Shown here in pieces: positions 57,525 to 64,000 of a DNA stretch of 64,000 nt; within the stretch, counting starts at the first letter, position 1; each line of letters opens with the position of its first letter. The DNA lies in contig CAVROT010000012.1 of NCBI GenBank assembly GCA_963722905.1, positions 1 through 64,000 of the forward strand, read 5' to 3'. The position numbers were made by a program, and so were the translations under genes. The notes under the pieces were generated by a model. It made no database searches. It worked only from the letters and a program-made list of their open reading frames with translations, and was not told the DNA's origin. This DNA is from CAVROT01 sp963722905 (GTDB taxonomy: Bacteria; Pseudomonadota; Alphaproteobacteria; Rhodobacterales; Rhodobacteraceae).

Positions 57525-57787
57525 AAGGTCAGGTCGTGACGTCGCGTAATCACTGTTCTGATAGCAGTCGCATCTGGTTGCGTACGTATGCAGGGACTAT
57601 AACTGTATCCATTAGAAAGGCGACGTTGGCCCGTTCCCGGACTTGCCCAGTTACGCGCAGCAACTAGTTTCTCACGGCAGGTGTCCGCGCGCGTCAGGGA
57701 GGATTCCGCGGTGGTGACCGGCCTATGGTGAAAGAAATTCGTCGCAGATCCGCGGCTGATCCGACGGACTCCGGCAGGTTCGGACGT

Positions 57788-58147
57788 ATGGGCATGCCGA
57801 TGTCCAGCCTCCGGATCCTGTGCGTCGGTACGACGCGATACCTCAGCCCCGAACCTGCGCGCCCCATGGCGACAGACGGGATATGCTTTGCGGAATTCGA
57901 ACAGGTCGAGATCGCGCTGATCGCCGCAAGTCCCGGCATGGTCCTGTCGCCGTTGCTGTCGTCGGGATTCGATTGCGTCGATCTGGCCCATCTTCTGCAC
58001 GGGTTCTCCTACCAGGGGCGCTACCGCGTCGTCAGCGACGACCTCCCCCAGCCACATATCGTTCGGAACGAGATACGGGCACTCTATCCCGGCCTCAACT
58101 TCGATATCGTCCGATTTCCCGACAGTCCGGCCATCCGGCCGCACTGA
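57788..58147 (+). CDS. Unknown protein, 119 residues
   Basis: No family recognised. The protein looks real: SSLRILCVGTTRYL, then EFEQVEIALIAASPGMVLSPLLSSGFDCVDLAHLLHGFSY, RYRVVSDDLPQPHIVRNEIR and a closing FDIVRFPDS. The alternation of beta strands and helices recalls a small Rossmann or receiver-like fold, but phosphorylation residues are not apparent. ATG 57788 has AGG nine bases upstream; 57794 and 57800 are alternative in-frame ATGs. It stands alone between phoR and a PLP enzyme. Confidence 0.7.
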   Translation: MGMPMSSLRILCVGTTRYLSPEPARPMATDGICFAEFEQVEIALIAASPGMVLSPLLSSGFDCVDLAHLLHGFSYQGRYRVVSDDLPQPHIVRNEIRALYPGLNFDIVRFPDSPAIRPH

Positions 58148-58209
58148 CGCGCATCGCCGCCGCGCAGCCGCCGGGCCTGCCTGCCGGTGCGCCACGCGGG
58201 TCCGATCGG

Positions 58210-59397
58210 TCACGCACGACCGGCCGCGAGCACGGCTGCCTCGAACTCGGTGCACAGGAGGGCGGAGTCCTCGATTCCGACCGATACGCGGAACGTGCCC
58301 TCGCCCAGACCCAGCCGTGCCCGAGCCTCGGGCGTCAACGCGCGATGCGACGAGGTCGCGGGATGGCTGAGCGTCGTGCCGACGTCGCCCAGCGTCGGGG
58401 CGAAGGCGATCCGGTCGGCCGCCCGTACCAGCGCGTTCGCGCGGGCGCGCGACCCGTCCTCCAGGTCGAACGTCACCATGTTGCCGCCGCGCGGGCCGAG
58501 AAGTTCGACCGCGCGTGCATGATCCGGGTGATCGGCGCGCATCGGATAAAGGACCCGCGCCACGCCGGAGAGGCCCGCCAGATGATCGGCCAGACGCGCC
58601 GCGTTCGCCTCGGCCCGGTCGTAGCGCAGCTCGAACGAATGGAGCCCGCGCTCGGCCAGCCAGCAATCGAAGGGGCTGGGCGTCAGCCCCAGCGTGACGG
58701 CGGTGCCAAGGACGGCGTCGCGATGCGCCGGATCCCGCGTCGCGGCATAGCCGAGGGTCACGTCGGAATGGCCGGCCAGCAGCTTGGTCACGGAATGGAT
58801 CACGACGTCTGCGCCATGGTCGAACGGGCGCAGCGCGCGGGGCGTGGTGAAGGTGTTGTCCACAGCCAGCAGGATGCCGCGCGACCGTGCCAGCGCGGCG
58901 ATGCCCGTCAGGTCTGCGATCCGCAACGCCGGGTTGGACACCGCCTCGATCAGGATCATCCGCGTTTCTGGCCGCAGCGCGCGCGCGACGGCGTCGGCAT
59001 CGCAGGCATCGGCGCGATCGCAGGCGATCCCCCAGCGCGGCAGCTCGGTCGTCAGCATGCGCAGCGACCGTCCATAGAGCTGGTCCGCCCCGACCACATG
59101 ATCGCCGGCCCGCAGCAGCCCCAGCATCGCAGCCGTCACCGCCGCCATGCCGGACCCGACGACGATACCGCCCTGCGCGCCCTCCAGCATGTCGATCTTC
59201 GCGGCTAGGACGTCCGCGTTCGGATGCCCCTCTCGCGCGTAGGTATAGCCCGGAGCGCCACCATCGTACTGCGCGTCCAGCGTGTCGGGATCGGCCGACG
59301 CGTAGACCACCGACGGCTGAAGCGGCGTCACCACGGGGCGGCTGACGCTGTCGGGCCACGGCGTGCGCCTGACGATGGAGGCGGAGGGATCGGTCAT
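58210..59397 (-). CDS. Cys/Met-metabolism PLP enzyme (cystathionine lyase/gamma-synthase type)
   Basis: A 395-residue enzyme of the trans-sulfuration PLP family. The PLP lysine is K205 in HSVTKLLAGHSDVTLG. Other elements: YTYAREGHPNADVLAAKIDM, GSGMAAVTAAMLGLL, and LAVDNTFTTPRALRPFDHGAD. The C terminus FRVSVGIEDS is typical. It may be a cystathionine lyase, methionine gamma-lyase or related enzyme; sequence alone does not tell which. The start at 59397 begins the homologous part. Confidence 0.9.
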   Translation of the reverse strand: MTDPSASIVRRTPWPDSVSRPVVTPLQPSVVYASADPDTLDAQYDGGAPGYTYAREGHPNADVLAAKIDMLEGAQGGIVVGSGMAAVTAAMLGLLRAGDHVVGADQLYGRSLRMLTTELPRWGIACDRADACDADAVARALRPETRMILIEAVSNPALRIADLTGIAALARSRGILLAVDNTFTTPRALRPFDHGADVVIHSVTKLLAGHSDVTLGYAATRDPAHRDAVLGTAVTLGLTPSPFDCWLAERGLHSFELRYDRAEANAARLADHLAGLSGVARVLYPMRADHPDHARAVELLGPRGGNMVTFDLEDGSRARANALVRAADRIAFAPTLGDVGTTLSHPATSSHRALTPEARARLGLGEGTFRVSVGIEDSALLCTEFEAAVLAAGRA

Positions 59398-59437
59398 GGC
59401 GGGACGTCCAGATGAAATGGGTGGGGGAAACGCGTCG

Positions 59438-59968
59438 TCAGGAGACGGCCTGACCGCGAAGCCCGGCGCGGAACCGCCGTGCATTGGCGACATATCTTGC
59501 GGCAGAGGCGCGCAACCCGGCGACGGCAGCGTCGTCGAGGGTCCGCACGACACGGCCCGGCGCGCCCAGGACGAGCGACCGGTCGGGGATATGCTTGCCC
59601 TCGGTCACCAGCGCGCCCGCGCCGATCAGGCAGCCGCGACCGACGACGGCCCCGTTCAGCACGGTCGCGCCCATGCCGACCAGCGTGCCCTCGCCTAGGG
59701 TGCAGCCGTGCAGGATGACGCCGTGCCCGATTGTGCAATCGGCGCCGATACGCAGCGGGAACCCCGGATCGGTATGCAGCACGCAACCGTCCTGCACGTT
59801 GGACCGGCGCCCGACCGCGATTTCCTCGTTGTCGCCGCGCAGCACCGCCCCGAACCAGACCGACGCCTCGGCCCCGAGCACCACGTTCCCGATCACGGCC
59901 GCATCCGGCGCGACCCAGGCATCGCCCGCCACATCGGGCATCGCGTCGCCCAGCGCGTATAGCGTCAC
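59438..59968 (-). CDS. Gamma-carbonic anhydrase-like left-handed beta-helix protein
   Basis: A 176-residue hexapeptide-repeat protein. The beta-helix repeats run GDAWVAPDAAVIGNVVLGAEAS through HILHGCTLGEGTLVGMGATVL-like sequence (IGHGVILHGCTLGEGTLVGMG), with His residues in VLHTDPG and TIGHGVILHG matching the zinc-ligand positions. A C-terminal helix follows. The start is GTG at 59968, overlapping the gmk stop by four bases. It could hydrate CO2 or act as an acyl/ferripyochelin-binding type; activity is unproven. Confidence 0.88.
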   Translation of the reverse strand: MTLYALGDAMPDVAGDAWVAPDAAVIGNVVLGAEASVWFGAVLRGDNEEIAVGRRSNVQDGCVLHTDPGFPLRIGADCTIGHGVILHGCTLGEGTLVGMGATVLNGAVVGRGCLIGAGALVTEGKHIPDRSLVLGAPGRVVRTLDDAAVAGLRASAARYVANARRFRAGLRGQAVS

Positions 59969-60675
59969 GACGGCGCCTCGGGCCGGTCCGCGAATTCGCG
60001 GTTCAGGCGGCGCACCGTCTCGACCAGCGCCGGCTGCTGCGAGATCCGCAGCCGTTCGGCGGTCAGGATGGCACCCAGCGCGGTCTCGGTCGCGTCGACA
60101 TCGTCGTTGACCAGCACGTAGTCGTATTCCGGCCAATGGCTGATCTCGTCGCGGCTTTTCATCATGCGGGCTGCGATCACGGCCTCGCTGTCCTGGCCGC
60201 GTGCGCGCAGGCGGCGCTCAAGCTCGGGGATGGAGGGCGGCAGGATGAAGATCGACAGGGTGTGCTTTCCGAGGATCGAGTTGCGGATCTGCTGTCCGCC
60301 CTGCCAGTCGACGTCGAAGAGCACGTCGCGCCCCGTCTCGATGGCCTCGGACACGGGCGCCGCCGGAGACCCGTAGAGGTTCCCGAAGACCTCCGCATGC
60401 TCCAGCATCTGGCCTGCGGCGACCATCGCCTCGAAATCCCCGCGACCGGTGAAATGGTAGTCGCGCCCGTCGACCTCGCCCGGGCGGGGCGGCCGCGTCG
60501 TGGCCGAGACCGAAAAGCGCATCCCCGGATCCCAGGCCATCAGGCGACGCGCCAGCGTCGATTTTCCGGCCCCCGAGGGCGAGCTCAGGATCACAAGCAG
60601 GCCCCGCCGGCGCGGCACGGCTGCGCCAGACGGCTCCGGCTGCTCCGGTCGCGGGCTGCGCAGGTCGTGTCGCAT
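59965..60675 (-). CDS. gmk: Guanylate kinase
   Basis: A 236-residue P-loop kinase, slightly long at its N terminus. Walker A is SSPSGAGKSTLARRL; GMP-binding region is FSVSATTRPPRPGEVDGRDYHF; later DVLFDVDWQGGQQIR. It phosphorylates GMP to GDP. GGAGGATCCG precedes the ATG at 60675. The gene overlaps the gamma-carbonic anhydrase start. Confidence 0.96.
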   Translation of the reverse strand: MRHDLRSPRPEQPEPSGAAVPRRRGLLVILSSPSGAGKSTLARRLMAWDPGMRFSVSATTRPPRPGEVDGRDYHFTGRGDFEAMVAAGQMLEHAEVFGNLYGSPAAPVSEAIETGRDVLFDVDWQGGQQIRNSILGKHTLSIFILPPSIPELERRLRARGQDSEAVIAARMMKSRDEISHWPEYDYVLVNDDVDATETALGAILTAERLRISQQPALVETVRRLNREFADRPEAPS

Positions 60676-61034
60676 CGGATCCTCCGGTGACAGTGGCGCG
60701 GCAGGTGAGAAACCGGGCCGCGATCCTCGCGCGCACGCTAGGCCCAACGTCCGCGTTATGAAAGGCGTACATACCGCCGCACCGCGATCCGGCGGGCGCC
60801 TTGAACTGTTATCTGACCGCGTCCGGCGCGCGTTCCGGCGCGCTCCCTCAGCGGTTTATCTCCGACACATGGCATTCGCGTAAAAGGCGAAGTTAACCGA
60901 ACCGATCAATTTGAGGGGATTTATAGGATAGAGTTCGTTATACAGTTCGTAACAGTTATCAACGCGGCAGTCGGTTGCCCCCTCGCCATTTCAGGCGAAT
61001 GGTAGCGACAGTCGACACGTTTCGAGGGCAGGCC
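60676..61034. other. Divergent intergenic region, A/T-rich promoter area
   Basis: The 359 bases between gmk and the PAS gene hold no recognisable gene. The second half is markedly A/T-richer than the genome. At 60932, 60944 and 60954, AGTT-initial copies (AGTTCGT, AGTTCGT, AGTTAT) are spaced 12 and 10 bases apart. TTATAGGATAG and GTTATAC could be -10 elements for the PAS gene. It may be a regulatory array. Confidence 0.45.
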
Positions 61035-61694
61035 ATGGACGATCACCAACGCGGGACGCGGCGGACCGCCAACGATGCGTCAAGCGACGCCAACGTCGTT
61101 TCCCTGATGCCTGCCCGGCGCGGCGTCGCGGACTGCTTTGCCGAGGTCGAGGCCTACTGGCACAGCCTGTGCGACGGCCGCATGATGCCCACCCGCGAGG
61201 AGATCGATCCGCGCGAGATGGCGCAATCGCTGGAACGGACGTTCCTGCTGGACCGCGTAGCACCCGGCGTGGTGCGGTTCCGTCTGGCAGGCCGCCATCT
61301 GGGAGATCTGATGGGAATGGATGTCCGTGGCATGCCGCTTACCGCCTTCTTCGTCCCCGCGGCCCGCGCGAATGTCGCCGATGCCGTCGAATTGGTCTTT
61401 TGCGAACCGGCGCGCGTCGACCTTCGGCTGCGGTCCGAGGCCGGGGTGGTGCGCGCCGGCACGTCGGCGCGCCTCCTGATCCTGCCCCTTCGGGATTCTG
61501 CCGGCGAGGTGTCGCGTGCCATGGGATGCCTGTCGGCCGAGCGGGTGTCCACGCGGACGCCCACCCGGTTCGACGTCATGGCCGACGACCGCCGGACCCT
61601 GATCGGCTATGGCCAGCGCCAGACGTCCCGGACGGCCCCGTGCACGCCATCGAGGCCACGGCCCCACCTCACCCTCGTATCGAACGACGCCTGA
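61035..61694 (+). CDS. PAS_5-domain protein
   Basis: A 219-residue protein of the PAS_5 family (PF07310-like). Features: YWHSLCDGRMMPTREEIDPREM, FLLDRVAPGVVRFRLAGRHLGDLMG, and CLSAERV. The C terminus is basic and disordered. Such proteins are common in alphaproteobacteria, usually of unknown function, and are thought to sense signals or regulate. ATG 61035 follows GGCAGG by two to three bases. Its promoter is A/T-rich. Confidence 0.8.
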   Translation: MDDHQRGTRRTANDASSDANVVSLMPARRGVADCFAEVEAYWHSLCDGRMMPTREEIDPREMAQSLERTFLLDRVAPGVVRFRLAGRHLGDLMGMDVRGMPLTAFFVPAARANVADAVELVFCEPARVDLRLRSEAGVVRAGTSARLLILPLRDSAGEVSRAMGCLSAERVSTRTPTRFDVMADDRRTLIGYGQRQTSRTAPCTPSRPRPHLTLVSNDA

Positions 61695-61850
61695 CGTCCA
61701 CCGGCGCGCGCAGTCCGGACGTGCGCTGCCGGATCGACCGACGCCTCACGGTGAACCCGACGGGCCGGTCGATCGTCGTCGGCCGTCCGATAGGGTCCTA
61801 TCCGCCGTGACCGCGTTCCGGTCCCATCGCCGTGCGTCCCGCGCCGGTTC

Positions 61851-63218
61851 TCATACCGCGGCGGCGGCCTGCGTCGTGCGCCGCGCGCCAAGCTCTTCCG
61901 CGACGAGAAAGGCAAGCTCCAGCGATTGACTGGCGTTGAGCCTCGGATCACATGCGGTGTGGTAACGGTCGCTCAGATCCTCGTCCGTGACGGCCCTGAC
62001 GCCGCCGGTGCACTCGGTGACGTCGGCGCCGGTCATCTCGAAATGCACGCCGCCGGGCACCGTGCCCTCGGCCGCGTGGACGGCGAAGAACTCCTGCACC
62101 TCGCGCAGTACCGACGCGAAGGGCCGCGTCTTGTAGCCCGAGGCGGACTTGATCGTGTTGCCGTGCATCGGGTCGCAGGACCAGACGACCCTGGCCCCTT
62201 CCTCGTTCACGGCGCGGATGAGTGCGGGCAGATGGTTGCCCACCGACCCCGCGCCGAACCGCGCGATCAGAGTCAGCCGGCCCGCGTCGTTCGACGGATT
62301 GAGCGTCGCCATCAGCCGCTTGAGGTCGTCCGGGGTGATCGTCGGGCCGCATTTGAGGCCGATCGGATTGGACACGCCGCGGCAGAACTCGACATGCGCG
62401 CCGTCGGGCTGGCGCGTCCTGTCGCCGATCCAGATGAGATGGCCCGAACCGGCGATGGTCTGCCCCGACGTGCTGTCCACGCGTGTCAGCGCCTCTTCGT
62501 ACTCCAGCAGCAGCGCCTCGTGGCTGGTATAGAAGTCGACCTTTCCCAGCTCGTGCGCCGTTTCAGCCGTCAGCCCCGCCGCGGCCATGAAATCGAGCGA
62601 ATCCTGGATGCGGTTCGCGATCTCGCGGTATTTCGATGCTTCATCGTCATCGGTAAAGCCCAGCGTCCAGGCGTGGACGCGGGCCACGTCGGCGAAACCG
62701 CCGGTCGAATAGGCGCGCAGAAGGTTCAGCGTCGCCGCCGCCTGTGTGTAGGCATCGAGCATGCGCCGCGGGTCGGGGATGCGGGCCTCCGGCGTGAAAT
62801 CGAAGCCGTTGACGATGTCGCCGCGATAGCTGGGCAGCTCGGTGCCGCCCTTCGCCTCGACCGGCGCGCTGCGCGGCTTGGCGAACTGCCCGGCCATCCG
62901 CCCGACCTTCACCGTCGGAACCTTGGCGCCGTAGGTCAGCACCATCGCCATCTGGAGCATCACCTTGAACGTGTCGCGGATGCCGTCGGCGCTGAAATCC
63001 GAAAAGCTTTCGGCGCAATCGCCGCCCTGCAGCAGGAACGCCTCGCCCCGAGAACAGGCCGCAAGCTCGGACCTCAGCCGGCGCGTCTCGCCCGCGAAGA
63101 CCAGCGGCGGATAGCGGCGCAGGCGCGCTTCGGACGCCTCCAGCGCGGCCGCGTCGGAGTAGTCGGGCATCTGCACACGCGGCAGGTCGCGCCATCCCGT
63201 CTTGCGCCATTGGGTCAT
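61851..63218 (-). CDS. Type II 3-deoxy-D-arabino-heptulosonate-7-phosphate synthase
   Basis: A 455-residue class II DAHP synthase, first enzyme of aromatic amino acid synthesis. Landmarks: WRKTGWRDLPRVQMPDY, LQGGDCAESFSDF with the metal Cys, GRMAGQFAKPRS, RVDSTSGQTIAGSGHLIWIGDRTR, and a His in DPMHGNTIKSASGYKTR. It condenses PEP and erythrose-4-phosphate. The sequence begins ATG at 63218. Type II enzymes of this kind replace the AroF/G/H type in many alphaproteobacteria. Confidence 0.96.
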   Translation of the reverse strand: MTQWRKTGWRDLPRVQMPDYSDAAALEASEARLRRYPPLVFAGETRRLRSELAACSRGEAFLLQGGDCAESFSDFSADGIRDTFKVMLQMAMVLTYGAKVPTVKVGRMAGQFAKPRSAPVEAKGGTELPSYRGDIVNGFDFTPEARIPDPRRMLDAYTQAAATLNLLRAYSTGGFADVARVHAWTLGFTDDDEASKYREIANRIQDSLDFMAAAGLTAETAHELGKVDFYTSHEALLLEYEEALTRVDSTSGQTIAGSGHLIWIGDRTRQPDGAHVEFCRGVSNPIGLKCGPTITPDDLKRLMATLNPSNDAGRLTLIARFGAGSVGNHLPALIRAVNEEGARVVWSCDPMHGNTIKSASGYKTRPFASVLREVQEFFAVHAAEGTVPGGVHFEMTGADVTECTGGVRAVTDEDLSDRYHTACDPRLNASQSLELAFLVAEELGARRTTQAAAAV

Positions 63219-63428
63219 CGTCGTATCCTCGTCACTGTCGCCCCTCAGAAGCGCGCCATGCCACAGCGCCGCTTTTTGCCGGAGCGATCATAGGCAGCCC
63301 GACCGGCGAGGCATAGCCCCAGATTGCCCAGCGTCACCCACGGATGCCGAAGACGCGTCGCGCCCCGCCCTTGACCCTGCGCCGCCGAAGCTGTTTGCCT
63401 CGCCCGCAGTCATTGGAGACCGCGGCGG

Positions 63429-64000
63429 ATGGACGCTGATGCATATACGGAGACGACCAGCCAGCCCGGGGGCAAGACGCGTCGCTTCGTCTTTGCGCTG
63501 CTGGATCAGTTCACTCTGCTGAGCTTCGCCTGCGCGGTGGAGAACCTGCGCATCGCGAACCGCCTTGCAGGGCGGCCGCTCTATTCCTGGATCCTCGTCG
63601 GCGAGGGCGGCGATACGATGCAATGCTCGGCCGGCACCGTCTACAAGCTGGACGACGACCTGGTCGAGACGGCGCGCGACGACACCATCATGGTGTGCGG
63701 CGGGATGGACGTGGCGCAGGCGACGACAAAGCGGATGCTGAACTGGCTGCGGCGCGAGGCGCGGCGCGGCACGACCATCGGGGGGCTGTGCACCGCGTCC
63801 TACACGCTGGCGCGCGCGGGCCTTCTGGACGGGCGCCGCGCGACGATCCACTGGGAGAACCAGGACAGCTTCACCGAGGAGTTCGAGGAGGTCGACCTGA
63901 CCAAATCGATCTTCGTCGTCGACGGCAACCGCTACACGACCGCCGGCGGCACCTCGTCCATCGACCTGATGCTCAAGCTGATCGCCGACGACCATGGCGA
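63429..64000 (+). CDS. GlxA-family transcriptional regulator, 5' part only
   Basis: The reading frame from ATG 63429 stays open to the window edge: 190 codons seen, no stop. Translation gives TRRFVFALLDQFTLLSFACA, then ILVGEGGDTMQCSAG, DTIMVCGGMDVAQATTKRML, and GGLCTASYTLARAGLLDGRRATIHWE. This is the DJ-1/PfpI-like sensor domain of GlxA-type regulators. The C-terminal AraC helix-turn-helix should follow outside the window. Such regulators often control choline, carnitine or betaine catabolism; whether it regulates the bet/cho genes here is unknown. GGAG lies about ten bases before the ATG. Confidence 0.85.
   Translation, partial: MDADAYTETTSQPGGKTRRFVFALLDQFTLLSFACAVENLRIANRLAGRPLYSWILVGEGGDTMQCSAGTVYKLDDDLVETARDDTIMVCGGMDVAQATTKRMLNWLRREARRGTTIGGLCTASYTLARAGLLDGRRATIHWENQDSFTEEFEEVDLTKSIFVVDGNRYTTAGGTSSIDLMLKLIADDHG

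Overview
The window is high-GC (roughly two-thirds G+C) chromosomal DNA from an alphaproteobacterium, most probably a Rhodobacteraceae (Roseobacter-group) bacterium. This rests on recognised gene content, not on a database search. The supporting traits are an IscR-headed suf operon with YIP1 genes, a cystein-poor IscR, a VPLPA-CTERM protein, a fused MrpA/B antiporter subunit, the phoR-pstSCAB-phoU-phoB order, a type II DAHP synthase, choXWV/betIA choline genes, and the NADP-dependent isocitrate dehydrogenase type.

Layout. 1-73: tRNA-Arg(CCG) at the edge. 525-8507 (minus): Fe-S cluster assembly operon iscR, an IscS-like cysteine desulfurase, sufB, two small membrane-associated genes, sufC, sufD, two YIP1 genes, sufS. 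Nearly all genes overlap or touch. A perfect palindrome lies between iscR and a divergent alpha/beta hydrolase. 9689-14862: a receiver-only response regulator with an HRXXN histidine kinase, wrbA, icd, and small housekeeping or unknown genes. 14960-23580: propionate/odd-chain route (methylmalonyl-CoA mutase, PccA, PccB) interspersed with small lipoprotein genes and a possible structured RNA. 23783-26191: Bcr/CflA-type efflux, CoxG-like and hemerythrin-like genes. 26255-33305: choline uptake and oxidation to betaine (betA, betI, choX, choW, choV), with an MBL-fold gene and a GFA gene inserted. 33452-34036: ExoD family.

34223-40483: a partial NADH dehydrogenase operon (nuoA-E). It is interrupted by a divergently oriented VPLPA-CTERM surface protein and a TetR regulator between nuoA and nuoB. 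It also carries two uncharacterised passengers (a 47-residue membrane peptide between nuoC and nuoD, and a Cys-repeat secreted protein between nuoD and nuoE). No nuoF follows; the operon runs into the convergent Mrp/Pha Na+(K+)/H+ antiporter operon (40574-46568). 46664-49922: N-acetylglucosamine metabolism and an AI-2E-type permease. 50042-57524: complete phosphate regulon phoR, pstS, pstC, pstA, pstB, phoU, phoB, with a three-repeat Pho box upstream of pstS. 57788-64000: an unknown conserved-looking gene, a Cys/Met-type PLP enzyme, gamma-carbonic anhydrase-like protein, guanylate kinase, a PAS_5 protein, type II DAHP synthase, and the 5' part of a GlxA-family regulator running off the window.

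How the parts work together. Suf proteins supply Fe-S clusters, which the Nuo subunits need. Nuo and Mrp are related ion-pumping machines placed tail to tail. The bet/cho genes form one osmolyte uptake and oxidation unit under BetI. The pst/pho genes form one phosphate-sensing unit. The strongest candidates for undescribed biology are the membrane-associated passengers translationally coupled inside the suf operon and the small passengers inside nuo.
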